This document shows, piece by piece, positions 1 through 13,926 of a stretch of DNA of 64,000 nt. Position 1 is the stretch's first letter, and each line of letters starts with the position of its first letter. A program made the position numbers and the translations under genes. Origin of the DNA: Celoporthe dispersa (taxonomy: Eukaryota; Ascomycota; Sordariomycetes; Diaporthales; Cryphonectriaceae); NCBI GenBank assembly GCA_016584495.1, contig WAID01000003.1, forward strand, positions 3,658,001 through 3,722,000, read 5' to 3'. Below the pieces are notes generated by a model. It ran no database searches and was not told the DNA's origin. It saw only the letters and a list, made by a program, of their open reading frames with translations.

Positions 1-770
1 AATATAAATATAAATAATTATAAGTCGGTTTTAATATCTAGAATCCCAGAGCAGAAGCTTAGTAAAAATAAATCAATAGCGAATAAAACTAATATAATAG
101 AATTTCAAAAGCATATAAGGTTTTTATTATATCCTATTTTAAAGACTTGTCCAGATTTAGCTTTTAATATTATATATTGCTCAAGATTTATAAGTAATCC
201 TAATAATAAGCATTTTAAAGCGCTAGACTATATCTGGAAATATTTATTGAAATTCCCCGATTTACGTATAATATATAATTGCAATATTATTGATTTTATA
301 ATAAAAGGGTATTGCGATAGTGATTTCGCAAATGATATAAATAATAGAAAATCTATAATAAGCTATATATTCTCTTTATCAAATAATAATAATAAGAATA
401 TAGCTAATAATAATATTATTAGCTGGAATTCTCAATTGCAAAAGACTATTGCAATTAGCTCTTGTGAAGCCGAATATATGGCTTTAAAAGAAGCTATTAA
501 AGAGGCTATATATTTAAATAATCTATATAAATATTTTAATTCAGCTTTGAAATTAAAATATAATATAGAAATGCTTATTATATTAGTAGATAATATTAGT
601 ATTATTAAATTAGCAGAAAACTCTGAATTTCATAAAAGAATTAAGCATATTGATATAATATATTATTATATATAGCAAGCAATAGCTAATAATAAAATAA
701 GAATAATATATATTCTTATAAAAGAACAATTAGTCGATTTTCTTACGAAAAATCTGCTGAATCTCTAGTA
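1..770 (+). mobile_element. Decayed Ty1/copia retrotransposon, 3' end of pol (RNase H)
   Basis: An open stretch at 247-675 encodes the copia RNase H signature: a GYCDSDFA block, a SWNSQLQKTIAISSCEAEYM block and a KHID-like block. After an in-frame TAG at 673-675 the same frame continues with ANNKIRI and then KEQLVDFLTKNLL. In intact copia elements that piece is the conserved KEQLADILTKPL tail of pol. The sequence upstream (1-246) is consistent with the region joining reverse transcriptase to RNase H but is too eroded to delimit. Integrase, protease and gag lie off the left edge or are gone. The element is dead: a stop splits the frame and the codons are AT-drifted. Confidence 0.85.
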
Positions 771-1016
771 GAAATATCTTATAAAACCGGCTAATATATC
801 AAATAATATAGAAAACTCGAGAATATATATAAATAATAATTTATATAATAAAAATGAGTATAAAGAAGCTATATAATAATAATAATAATTGCGCTTTATA
901 TATTTCTATCTAGTTATAGAAATATATAGGAGATATGCTAGCAATATATAAATATAAAGACATGGCATTCGCATATAAGCTTTACGAGCAGCGAAAAAGA
1001 TTGATGAAATATATAT

Positions 1017-1335
1017 ATATTAAACCAGAACCTCGGGCGCCGTCGCACGAAAGGACGAATATTAAGGCAATAGGCAAGGGCTTATGCAATCCAAGCGTAC
1101 TGAATCGATCACAAGGACGACAACAAACGAAGGCTATACGTGCATAAGATCAGAGTGAAAAGCCTATCTTAGATTTATCTAGAAGGCTCAAATTGAGAAA
1201 AGAAGGGAAGATTGCTTATTATTTCTGTCTAAGCATAGAAAAAAAATGAATAAAGGCTATACTCTTATATCTGAACGATCTTAGGATCTATTTATATTTC
1301 ATATTCTAAAATCCATTCTACTAGCTATTATAATA
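1017..1335 (+). repeat. RIP-mutated 318-bp direct repeat, copy A
   Basis: This stretch aligns almost without gaps to 13927-14244. Shared words include GCTTATGCAATCCAAGCGT, GGCTCAAATTGAGAAAAG and AAGGGAAGATTGCTT. Most differences are transitions, with this copy carrying more T and A than copy B. It begins about 250 bp after the copia pol tail, so it may belong to that element's 3' untranslated region or LTR; this is inference. A short open frame inside (935-1147) has no recognisable product. Confidence 0.8.
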
Positions 1336-1570
1336 TTCTTTCTCTAGCAACTTTTAATTCAAAATTGCGATTATAATTATAATATGCTATATTTGTTCAG
1401 ATAATAAGGATTGAGAAAAGACTAAAATATAATTATAAAATAAAAAAAATCTATTGCAATTACTCTTTGAACTATTATCTATATAATAATTAGACTAATA
1501 TACTATACTTTCTTTTAGATTAATCTTTATTATTATTCAATAAATGCTTTACTATTATTCTTAGTATTAT

Positions 1571-2025
1571 TGATGCACTGGACCACTATACTATGCAAAA
1601 GAGTATGCGTGCCTTGACTGGCAGAATAGTACGGCAAACACAGTTAAATAGGTGTGCATCAATTGCCGCCGCACAGAAGAGAAGCTTGCGTCCTCGCAAG
1701 GGCCTTGCGCTCTCAACTCGAAGGAAGGGTCCGATCGCAAGCTTTCTTCCTATTGGTCTCTCCAAGGACCTACGTCGGGTGGGGTCAGGGTTCCCAAGCC
1801 TGCCGCTACCACGTCTCGCCGGCGTATCCCTGTAGTCAAGGGGGTTCAACCCCGGGACCTCGAAAAGCTGAGTAGGCCAGGTTCGAACAGCGAACCTCCG
1901 CATTTCTTTGCACAGACCCATCGTAGCTACCAATTGATGCACTGGACCACTATACTATGCAAAAGAGTATGCGTGCCTTGACTGGCAGAATAGTACGGCA
2001 AACACAGTTAAATAGGTGTGCATCA
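1571..2025 (-). mobile_element. TRIM-type miniature LTR retrotransposon, intact
   Basis: Two identical 91-bp direct repeats (1571-1661 and 1935-2025) begin TGATGCAC and end GTGCATCA, the TG...CA ends of LTRs with an 8-bp inverted terminal repeat. The 273-bp internal part codes for no protein. The element is flanked on both sides by ATTAT (1566-1570 and 2026-2030), a perfect 5-bp target-site duplication. On the minus strand, two bases inside the LTR, lies TGGTAGCTACGATGG, a plausible tRNA primer-binding site because it opens with TGG; this is why I orient it on minus. The GC-rich interior also holds a hairpin (CGCAAGG G CCTTGCG). The element lacks RIP damage although it sits in RIP-scarred DNA. 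Confidence 0.85.
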
Positions 2026-5000
2026 ATTATTATCTCTAGCTTATATAGATTTTATTATTATCTTTTTTATTATCGTAATTAGTATTTTTATTAGGCAGCT
2101 TCAATAATAGTATTCCGCTCTTTATTTTTCTGGATATTAGTCTAGACTCGCTTATATTAGGCTTCTTATTACTCGATTTTTCTTATATGCTCGAAATCTT
2201 TCTATCCTTTCTTTCTAATTAATAGCTTGATTGGGTTTATTGGGTAGAGTTTTTGCTATAGAGGAATTTAAAGCAATAAGAGCTGAAAGAATAGCTCTAA
2301 AGCTATAGAATTACTGCTTCTTAATTGCTAATATAGAGATAGTTCATTCTATAATAGAAGCTTTAATATAAGAGTTCTGCTATCTATAGATATTAAGAGT
2401 AAGATTAATAATATTCTAAAAGCATTTTTTATATAAATATTTTTATTTAGAAATTGATTAAATATATTCTATTTAGATAATCTGCTTAATATCTATTTAT
2501 TTTAATAAGTAGTAGGAAATTCTTAATTAAGCTGGAATATTAATCTTAATATATAAGCTATATTGATTACTTTTAATATAGATATATTATTTTTTTATTA
2601 GCAAGCATTTATTATATTAGATATTTATATAATTCTGAATTGCTTAGCTATTATAGCTAAAATATCTTTTACTAATTAATTATAATTGTTCTTAATATTG
2701 AGCTTTGCTAAATCTATTAATTTCTTTTTATATATATTAATATTAGAGCGAAATTCGATCTAGAATAGCTATATTAATATTTATTTATAGTCTGCTATAT
2801 AATAAATAGGAATTATAAGCTAGGAAGAATATTATAGAGATTTTGCTTATCCTAATTTATATATAAAAATAATAAGATATATTTCTTTCAATAATTAATA
2901 ATAATTATTGCTTATAAAATAGGCAATTTCTTTATATATAATAAATATAGTATAAATCTAATTTAGATAGCTATATAATTGCTTATATACTTTAATAGAT
3001 TCTTTAAATTGAAGATAGAAAATCTTAATAATATAGAGTATTTAATACTTCTTATTATTATAGATTATTATAAGAATTATCTCGATTATATAATTAGAAT
3101 CTATTATTCTAAAGAATTTTTGCATAGCTTTAAGTATATTTTCTTAGCTTAGCTATATAATTGCAAGAAAGCCTTTCTTATAATAAGTATTATATTATAT
3201 AAAGCTTTGAAAGCTAATTGATTCTTTTATAAAATAGAGAAATAAGAATCGATATTATAATGCTTTTTTATTTTTTATTTTAAGCAAATAATTGATTTTC
3301 AATTATTGGATTTTCTTATTAGATATAATCTTAATATATGCAAAAAGAATAATTTTCTCTTAATTATTCTGCATATAATATTTGAAAGTAGCAAAGATAG
3401 TTTTAATAAGCATATTTCTTATATTATCTATCTAGATTAATCTTATTAGATTGTAAAAATTGAGAAGATTGATTTATATATCTATCTTTTTATACTCTTT
3501 TTTATTATATAAGGATTATTTCTAAAGATCTGGAAAATATCTATCTAGGAAGATCTGTATTATCTTACTCTTCTGCCTGCATATATTGAAAAAAGAGGAT
3601 CTCGATTTGATAATAGCAAAAAAATAAAATATCTTAGCAAAAGAAATATATAGATAACAAGCTTTAGCTATCTAATTTCGATTTTCAAGTATAATAGTTT
3701 TAATTAATTTATAATTTTGAGAAGCTATAGCTATAATATCTAAATAGATTGTAATTCAAGCTATAAAAAGAGAAAGCTAATTATAGCAGAAATAGAGAAA
3801 AAAAATAAAGATTGAGACTTGCAATATATATTTGATAAAAGAAAATATAATATAGAGTAAAAAGATTAAAGACTGAGATTCCGATTTAATAATTGCAGTA
3901 TTATTAAGATTGCAGAATCAAAATAGAAAATATAAATCAATAAAATAGCTATTTCTGAGAATTATTATTAAGGAATAGAAAAAAGAAGAAATTATACTAA
4001 TTTCTAAAATTAATTTAGCTAGCTTGAAAATTTTTCTTATTATAATTAAAACTAATTACTTTTTTTCTACTTTTATTAATTAATAGTAAGCTAGATTCTT
4101 AGCTAAGCTAGGATTATTAAATAAATCAGATAAGAATTATAATTAGGAAAATGCAATAATACTTTTCTTTCTTTTCCTTAATTTGGTACAATTCTATCTT
4201 TTTATCTATTCTTATTTAGCTATTCTATCTCTCTTTCTTTTCTATTTCTATTCTTTCTTATAGATTTCTCTTTCTCTTTCTTTGCTTAAGCTTAAAATAT
4301 AAATTAAAATATCTCAAATTATTACTAATACTATTTTTTCTTTACAAATTAATCTAATATAATAATAAGATAGAAGCAATTAGAATTAATTTATTATTTC
4401 TATTTATTCTCTCAATATTAATATTTACTTTCTTATTATTTATAATTAATATTTTTTTTTGTAAATAAGACTATTTTCTTTGCTATTTATAGCAAGCTAA
4501 GTATAATTTATTGCTTCTAAATTATCTATAGCAATTTTTCTCTTTAAAATAATCTAATTACTAGCTTTATTTATATTTAGGAATTCTTTTAGCTAAAAGC
4601 TGCTTAAAAGATTATCTTATAATCTATTTTGATATGCAAAGCTAATGCAAAGCTATTTAGAAAGTATCTCGAATGCATTTTTGCTTAAGCTAATTAGCTA
4701 TAATATTTTCTTATCTAATTATATAATTATTGCAATTTTATTCTTTATAACTATTATATTTATCGATATGCTTTAGCTTTTATACTAGTTAATAGCATCT
4801 AATTTAATATAAATTAACTTTTCTTTAAATATATTTCTTTATTCGATTTCTTTAATAGCAAATATAGCAATTGTATCTATTATATTGAAATAAAGTATAA
4901 TTATATTCAAAATATTCTATATATTAATAATTAATATATATAAGTAAGAGTTTTACTTATTTATTTTTATTTAAGCTTAAGCATTTGCTAATATTTTCTC

Positions 5001-8000
5001 TTATTTCCTTATTATAGTATTGCAATTTATTTAGTTAATTAAATCTATATTAAATATTTAATATAATTTTGGATTTGAGCATTAATAATAAAGCATATTG
5101 GATTATAAAAAGCTAATATTAATTTCTGAAATGCAATAATATTTCTTATATCAATATTGAATAGATAGATAGCATTCTTTCTAATCTTTGCCTTTTTAAG
5201 AATAATTAAAATATTTTATATTCAAGAAAGCTACTTTCTTTTTCTCACTTAACTAGAAAGTTAAATTAATTCGTATTATAAGCGAAAGCTAAATTTGCTT
5301 AAATATTTTCAGCTAAATTTGTATTCAAATTGATTAGAAAAGATAAAATTAGATTTTATATAAAGACTCTAAATGCTAAAGCAAAAAGCAAAAGAAAGAG
5401 AAAAGAGATAGCAGATTCTTATATTCAGAAGCTTTCCAAGTTTCCTAGGAAGAAGAGAACTCAATAAGCCAAAAATCCTTATAATATCGAAACTGTATTA
5501 TTTTTAGACAAAGCTAAGAATTCTCAAATTATTATCTAATAATTCGATTTTCGATCGAATGCAAACTCGAATCGAAATAATTAGCAATATTAATAAAATA
5601 TATAGAATTTGTTTTAAAATTTAAATAGCTGCTTTATTTATAAATCTAGCTTTAAGTGATCTTTTTAAGAATATAATAAGAAAATAGTATAAAAATAGTA
5701 ATAAATGAAAATAAAATAAAGTAATAGATAATTATCTTAATCGAATTATATTCTAATATAGCATTTCTTATATATTGCTTTTATATAATCTTAATAATTT
5801 AAATGCTTTATATTTGAATATTTTATTCTATATTAGATTTTTGAAAATTTATTAGGATATTATATTATTTATAATAGATAATAGAATAGTAATAAATAAA
5901 CTATTATCTTTTCTTTCTTAGCAAAATATATAAAAAGAGAATAGATAAAGAAAATATGCTTTTGCAATATAAAGAAAGACAAAAAGAGATTATTTTTAGT
6001 TTTAAGCAAAGAATATAGATTTAGTAGGAATAAGAATATATATTCTATTGCAGTTTGCTTTCTCTTATTCTTTCTTTTCTTTCTTAGTAATTTATATAAG
6101 CTTATTATTTGCATAATTATTATTATTATCAATATTATTATTATCTTTAATAATTAGATTGATAATATTAGAATTAAGAGTTATTTGTATAAGCATGCTT
6201 TTATATTCAATAATATTGAATATCTAGAATATTATATTATTATTCAGATCAGCTTTATAGATTTCTAATATATAATTGTCAGATTTCCTATACTATAATA
6301 TTTGTAAAGATATTAGTTTATTAATCAATAATTATCTAATAGTAATTTCAATATTTTTTTCTCAAAGTATAAGTATTTCTAGCTTCTATATTCTGCTCGC
6401 ATTCTATATAAATTTTTTAATATTGATTGCCAAATATATATTTTTGAATAAGATATTATTTATAGTCTTAAGATAATAGATATTCTTATCTAAGATTTGA
6501 ATAATAATATATAATCTTTTCTATTTATATAAAATCTTCATATTGCGTAAATAGTTTATTTTCCTAATATAATTATAAATAAGGATTAAGTTTCTTAAGC
6601 AGAATTATACTTTTCTTATTAAGCCGTATATTTATATTTTCTTTGCTATTTTCTCTTAATATATTTGCATAGCTTTAATTATATATAATATATTTTTCTG
6701 CTTAATAGTAATTATACGAAAATATATTTCGAATATTTCTTAAAGTAATTGATTTGCAAATTAGGCAAAGATTCTCTATATTGGAATTTCTATTTTAATT
6801 AGAATAAAGAGCTCTCAATCGAATATTAGATAAAAAGAGCTATATCTATAAGACTATTAGATAAATATTCTTTCTGCAAAAAAAGCAATTCTCAGATATT
6901 GCCTCTATTATTATAATTGCATATCTGCAAGCTTAGCGAGTATATTGGCAATCGAAAGATATTTTGCTTCTATTTGACTTTTAGATATAAGAATTATAGC
7001 TAGAAACTTGAATAAATAGAATCTTCAAAGCTTTGATAGATCTTGCTATCTTAGCTTTATTTTCAAACTTTCTATCTATAGTAATTTTAAAAGGGCAGCT
7101 AAAGATAAGAATAATCTCTTCTAGAATAAATTTCCGTATTGCTTTAGCTATAGCTTTCTTAAGCAATCTTGCAATAATATATTCTATTAGATTATATCAA
7201 GCTTCGGTAAAATATTTGAATCTGCTATTCTCAGCTATATATTGAATATCGATACTAATTCTTATAAAAGATTGACTTAATATAAAAAGAATAACTCTTT
7301 CTTTCTATATTTTGGAATTAAATTTAATATATTTTTCATATTCTATTATAATATTAGAGATATCTATCTATAGCTTTTTCCAGAAATATAATTGCTTAAT
7401 CTAAATAATTATTAAATTCTAGCTTCGATAATTAAACTTAATATAATATTCTTTTAAAATGCGATATTAAAAATTAGAATTATCTATTATTCTTTATTAT
7501 AAATATTTGCTTTTAGCTCTATACTATAAAGCTTAATTAATTATTTAATAATTTAATAATTTAGCTATAAAGCTTCTTTGCTAATATCGAGAGAGCTTTG
7601 CTAATATTATACTTTTATATAAGAATTTAGCATATTAGATTAATTATTAAATTTAATAAAAATTAGGATTCAATAATAGTATTAATTCTGCTTTAGCAGC
7701 TTTTATATTATTAAGTTAAATATTGCATTATGCTTTAATATTGCTGCTTTTATCTTTTTGCAATAGGATTAAATATAGCAGCTTTGAGAGTATATTAGCT
7801 ATTAAGTTTTTCAATCTAAGCATATACTTTATAATAAAATTGAATATCTTAATAACTGCAATTTATCTATTTACTAGAGTATTTAATATATTATTTATTC
7901 TATTATTAAGTTAATTAATTAATATATAAGTATTGATTTTCAGAATAAAATAATATTTATAAAAATATTAGTAAAGAGATTGCAAAGCAAATAGAATAAT

Positions 8001-11000
8001 TTAGCATTCTCTTTTAATAGTATTATACTTTTATGCAATAATTATCCAGATTCTACTAATAAAGCAGATAAACTTTTTATATTTTTCGATAATCTATATT
8101 AGAATTATATCCTAATTAAAAAAATTTATATTAATTATAAATATAATCTTGCTAGCAATTAAGCTATAATCGATAATAATAATAATAAGCTTAGTAATAA
8201 GAATTTGAATAAAAATTCGAATTACTTCTTTATATTTATCTTTTTATAATTATAATATGCTTTTTTTTAAAAGATTATAGAATAGTTATACAATAATAGC
8301 AAAGTTCTAAATCTATATTGCATAATATATAATCAAATTGAGAAAAGAGCGAATATTTTTAATATCTTTATATATTACTTAAGCTTAAAGCTTTACAATT
8401 TTTCTATTTTAAAGCTATTTTCTATTAGAATTAATAATATATTTAATTATATTAATTTTTATTCAATATTAATTAGATTTAAAGATAAAGATAATAATAT
8501 TAATAAGCTTAATATTTACTAGAATTTTATTTAGATTAGCAATATATTTAGCAATAAAATAATAAATATCTAGAATATTAGGAAATATCTTATTATTATA
8601 AATTATTACTAAGCTTCGAATTAGAATATTATTAAAGAATAATTAATATATATAAAGAATAAAATTATATAAAAATCTGATTATAATTTTTATAAATTAA
8701 GCTATTGAGTTAGTCGCTCTCTGCAGTAGAATATATATTCTGAATAAGCTTAAGAGTATTGAGAAAATAATTATATCCTTATTATTAGAATGTAATAGGA
8801 TTTGATTATATTTAGAGAAGAAATCTAATAATAATAATACTTTATATATAGCGAAGTTTTCTAAAAATTTATCCAATATTAGTAATATGAAAGCATTTTT
8901 AAGTATATACTTATTATATTTCTAGATATTATTAATTAGGCATAGCCTGCTATTCTTTTTCTCGATAAGAAATTAATTATTGCAATAAAATATATAATTT
9001 TCTTTAATAATCTTTCTATTAATATGCTATTTTAGAATATTGATCAATTTCTAATAGAGAGCATTTGATATAAGAATATATCTCTTTTGGAAAATCTTAT
9101 ATAAAATAATTCTAATTTTTTGCAATAAAGCTATTTTTTTAATAATTTGGCTAATCTTAATAAAATCCCAAGCTAATGCTTTAATGCGATTGCAGAATAT
9201 ATATTTGAATATCTTAAGCTTTTTATTATTAAGCTTATTGCAATTATTCTTTTTTATATCTGCTTAATATTCAAATATAAAACGATTATCTAGATTAATA
9301 AAGCTGAATTTCAATTTAATCCAATTATTATATTTGATCAGCTTTATAGATTGCTAAGCTTTTCTTATTTTCTTTACTTTGAATAGCTTCTATGTAAGCT
9401 TTTTCTTTAAATATAAATCTATCCAGCTGCGAGTTATTAATAAGCTTGATCTTTCTTGCTTTTGATTTATATATTATATTAATTAGGCTTAAAATATTTT
9501 CTTTCTCTTTTTTAGATTCTTATATTAGGCAGGATAATTGAGATTTAGTATATATCTTATATAGATAAGAGCTTTAATATTCCTTCTCTCTTATAATCTA
9601 AGAATATTTTTTCTTTAACTCCTTTTCTATTATCTTAATAGATAAATTATTGATTATTGCTTCGATTTCGTTTTCGAGAATAGATATTACTAATATATTT
9701 TTAGATTCGAAATGCATTTAGGAAAGAATATCTTTGCTATTAATAGTTTTGCATTCTTTAAAGTAATTGCTAGTATTTAGTTTTTTAGTATACAAGCTTC
9801 TCTTTCTTCAAGATTCTTTTTGCTATTAACTATAATAATAAGATAAATCTCTCCGAAAGCGAAACTCGTATAGAGAAATCCAGAGTATATATAATCGAAC
9901 GAAAATTTAATTTGCATAATAAATAATATTCCCAATAATATAGGATAATTCGATATTATTATTCTATTATCTATAATATAGAAAATAATTTATTTAGAAA
10001 AGTTTCTATAGAATACTTTAATTTTAAATACTTCGATTAATGCTATATTAGATTTATTATAAATCTTAGATATAATATTAATAATAAGTATATAAAGTAG
10101 CTTAAGCTTAATATAGAATATTAGAGAAATCAGACTTATTTTAGCCTCTGAATCTAATATAGCTTAGATAAATATATACTCTTTATTACTAAGATAAAGA
10201 GTAAGATAGAATATTAAAGCAATATTCTAATTATAAAAGCTATTTAATATAGCTATTGAAAATATAATTAGAGAATTTATATATTTATTAAATACTTTTA
10301 TTATATTAATCAAAAGCATTATACTCTCTTTTTTAACTAAAAAGTTTATACTTTAAATAATTGAAAGCTTTATAAGCTTTGTAAAATATTTAGAAATATT
10401 ATAATTATTGATAATTTATTTACTAATTATATTAAAAGATTAAAATAAAATCGAAATCTAAAGCTTTCTTTAGGAGATAGATATTAAACTAGTATTTGAT
10501 AATTTATATAAGTCTGCGCTTAGATTCTTATTAAGATTAATAATTTTCTAAGCTTTTGAATCGATTCTCTAAAGATTATAGATTAATTAAGCTTTCTATT
10601 CGAATATTATAATAATTATCTCTTTTTCAGAAACTTTAAGAGAATAGTCTAGAAATTAATTCAAAAGTTTATTATAAATAGCTTAAATAGTAAGCTTTGC
10701 TTATCCAATATTAGATAGCTTTCTAATATTAAGCAGCTTTTTAATTATTAGCTAGTTTGAGATTTTAATATCTATTATATCTTTTTCTCTATTAATCTTA
10801 TTAGAATTTTAAGCTATTTTACTAATTCTGCATTTCTTAGCTTTACTAATATTAATTTAGCTCTAAATAAGCTTAATATTAATAGAATTTATATTAAGTA
10901 AAAGTTTTGGAAAATATAATTAAGCTTTATAAGAAATAAGATAAATATTGCTAATCTCAATTTTTCTATTAGCATTGAGAAATTTAATATTATTAATTTA

Positions 11001-11690
11001 ATACTAGCTTATATATTTTGAAATAAAATCTATCTTCTCTTATAGAATCTTATTCTTAGCTAGCTTTATATTGCTTTGCTATTTTTCATTTTCTTAATTA
11101 AGCTAATATATCAAGTAATTTATAATTTATTAAAGCTTTTTTTCTAATATTTTTTATAAATATTAAGAATTAGGCGAAAAATGCTTATATTGAGATTATT
11201 CTTAGCAGATATAATTTATTTATATAATACTAGTATAAATTTCGAATTAAAAAATTCTATCTAATTGCTAAAATGCTATTCAGATTTGAATAAAGCTAGG
11301 ATATAATAGATATTATTATTTATAAGAATGCTAAGCTTGATATATTTATAAATATTATAAGATTTGGAATTATATTTATAGTATTTTCTAATAATCTTAT
11401 TCTTTTTAAGAATATTATTGATTTCTATTTGCTATATCTCTATATAGATCTTATCTTTTTTTTTAGAGCTTATATAAATAATATTCGCTTAAAAAGAATT
11501 GATTTTGCTTTGCATTAGCTTTTAAGAAATAATTATTTTCGAATAGCTTAGCTATTAAGAGATAATTTGAAAAGCTTTTATCTGCTTATAGGAGATTTTA
11601 TAGATTTGCTTAAAATCTTTTCTTTATTTCTTTAGAAATTAAGCTATAGTAATCTAATTAATCTAAAGCTATTCTATTTTGGAAGCTAGA
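2026..11690. other. AT-rich degenerate sequence, no gene
   Basis: About 9.7 kb of AT-rich, stop-riddled sequence. Short open frames near 5869-6132, 6276-6476, 6981-7245 and 7723-7914 encode only Ile/Leu/Phe/Lys-rich strings with no motif. This is presumably RIP-destroyed transposon DNA, but I could not recognise a family here. Confidence 0.7.
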
Positions 11691-11696
11691 TTTGCT

Positions 11697-11950
11697 GATG
11701 CACTCGCATCATTCACCATCACTTGGTGATGCATTCACCATAGGATGTATAGTGAATTCACCACTGAATGCGTAGTGAATTCACCAGTGAATGTATGGTG
11801 AATTCACCATGGAATGTATAGTGAATTCACTGGCGAATGCATGGTGCATTCATTATGAAATGTGTGGTGCATTCACTATGGAATGCATGGTGAATTCACC
11901 GGCGAATGCCGGGTGAATTCACCGAGTGTAACCATGGTGAATTCACTTTG
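11697..11950. repeat. 23-bp palindromic minisatellite
   Basis: Nine to ten tandem units with an almost exact 23-bp period. GTGAATTC/GTGCATTC cores start at 11752, 11775, 11798, 11821, 11844, 11867, 11890, 11913 and 11937. The core GGTGAATTCACC is itself a 12-bp perfect palindrome, and the spacer resembles ATGGAATGTAT. The left edge (11697-11740) holds further palindromes, TGATGCACTCGCATCA and CATCAC/GTGATG. The array and its right flank to about 12080 are clearly GC-richer than the DNA around them. No coding potential is evident. Confidence 0.85.
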
Positions 11951-12080
11951 TATTCTCCCGCAGCTCCTGACAACTATATATATATCTAGGATAGATATCG
12001 TTTCTCTTTCTTCTTCGAAGAGAGAGCATCCCTCGTAATATATCTGCAATGCACCGCATACTTCAGCCGCCCAACATTTG

Positions 12081-13926
12081 CTAAATCTTGATTATTCTTC
12101 TAAGTATTCTTATATTTCAGAATCTATTTAGTTAATATAGCTATTTTTTGAGAAAATTGATAATATAAAAGATTTATAAATTACTATCTTTAATTTATAT
12201 TTTAATTGGAAACTATATATATTAATCGAGATATAAAAATAGATATAATCTATTCAAATATTAATTATAATAGAGATTAAAATTAAATTAGCTAATTGAA
12301 TTTGAGATTAATAGCTTTATATACAAATTAATCTTGAATCTTTTCTTAAAATATCTTTTTATAGATTAAGAGAAGCTTTTCTATAAAAAAAGGCTATATT
12401 TTATTAATAATATTCTCAATAGTAATATTATAATTAATTCTAAAATGCTTTACTTATATTGAAAAGAGTTTTATTTAAGCTTTAATAATAAGCTAATTTT
12501 CTCGAATTCCAAAATAAATTAAAGTATTATTATAATTAATAATAAATAATTATAAACTAATAGTATCTATAATAAAGCGATTATTTAAGATATTAAAGCG
12601 CTTTTATTATAATATATAAATTTGAAAATAATTCTAAAATTAGTAAGCAATAAATAATTAGTTTTTCTAATTTTTCCAAATATTAGCGCTTATAATATAA
12701 TGCTTTATTTTATTTACTATAATCGAATCTATATAATAATTTCTTATAAAATTGAGAGCTTTATTATCTCTAATGCTTTTAATCTTATATTATTAGTCAA
12801 AATGCTTAAGTTAAGAGGAAATTTCGATTTGAAAGAATAGAGTAAGACTTGCTTTTGCTAGCTTATTATAAGATAGAAATCTGAAATTCAGCTTATATCG
12901 GCTGCTAGAAGAAAGCTTTGAAAAATTAGAAATATTTTTAATTAAGCTTTTTGAAATTAAAGCTATTCTTTTCTTCTATTAATAATATTTAAATTGACTT
13001 TTTATCAATTTATATTATAAGCTCTAATTAAGCAGTATTATAATAGCAATATTCTCTAATTTAATTAAGAGATTAATTTAATAAAGCGAAGAATATTAAT
13101 ATTAAAGATTAGTAAGCAAGCTAGTATGCGAATAGTAAGATATCGAAAGCAAATAGTAAGCAAGTAAGTAAGCTATTTTATGCTTAATAAAGATTGTTTT
13201 TATTAATTATTATATTAATTAATATTATTTTTACTGAATAAGTATAAAATATTTTATATAATTTGGATTTTAGCTTAATTATTGCGTATTTTTATCTCTA
13301 TTTACTATATATTTGAATCCTTTCTTATTTCCAATATTTCTTATTTTTTCTTCTTTGTAATATTATAATTAATAAATCTTTAATCTAAATAAATAATTTA
13401 GCTATATATATTTTAGCAAATTGCATTATTCAAATTAGAAGCTTAATTGCTTATCTTGCTTCTTATTGCAGAATACTATTTAATAAAAGTATAATATTTA
13501 TTATTCTAATTAAAGATTCATTTTTATCAAAGTCGTATCTATATTAGTATATATAAGCTTAAGATATATAGGATTTTATATAAGAGTAATAAGAAATTGT
13601 AGAAAAAAGAATTTGTTTTTTTATATTATTAGTATGCAGATTCGATAATTTGTTTATCGCTTACTGATTAGAACTTATACCATCCTTTCTTTATCCAGCT
13701 TTTGCTCTTTTTCGAGAGATTTTAGATATAATTCAAAGTTTAAGCATAATGCGCAGCTTATCGAATATCAATATTCAAATAAAATAATTAAAAGAAAAAA
13801 GATATTAGGGAAAGAAATATATTTATTTATAAAATATAATTTACTGCTATTACTAGCTTTTATAAGCTATAACAAAAATAGCTTTGAACTATTAGCTTGA
13901 ATAGCTAAGTCTATACTTATTGTATT
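12081..13926. other. AT-rich degenerate sequence, no gene
   Basis: AT-rich, stop-filled sequence like the rest of the block. It contains short reiterations such as AGTAAGCAAG near 13,140-13,170 but nothing I can assign. Confidence 0.65.

Noticed and set aside
1873..1935. tRNA gene on the minus strand inside the TRIM
   Set aside because: TAGCTACGATGGG and GTTCGAACC resemble A and B boxes, but no acceptor stem or anticodon arm folds; better read as primer-site and internal element sequence.
5869..7914. Short hydrophobic open frames in the AT-rich block
   Set aside because: Their Ile/Leu/Phe/Lys-rich composition is what random AT-rich DNA encodes; no conserved motif.
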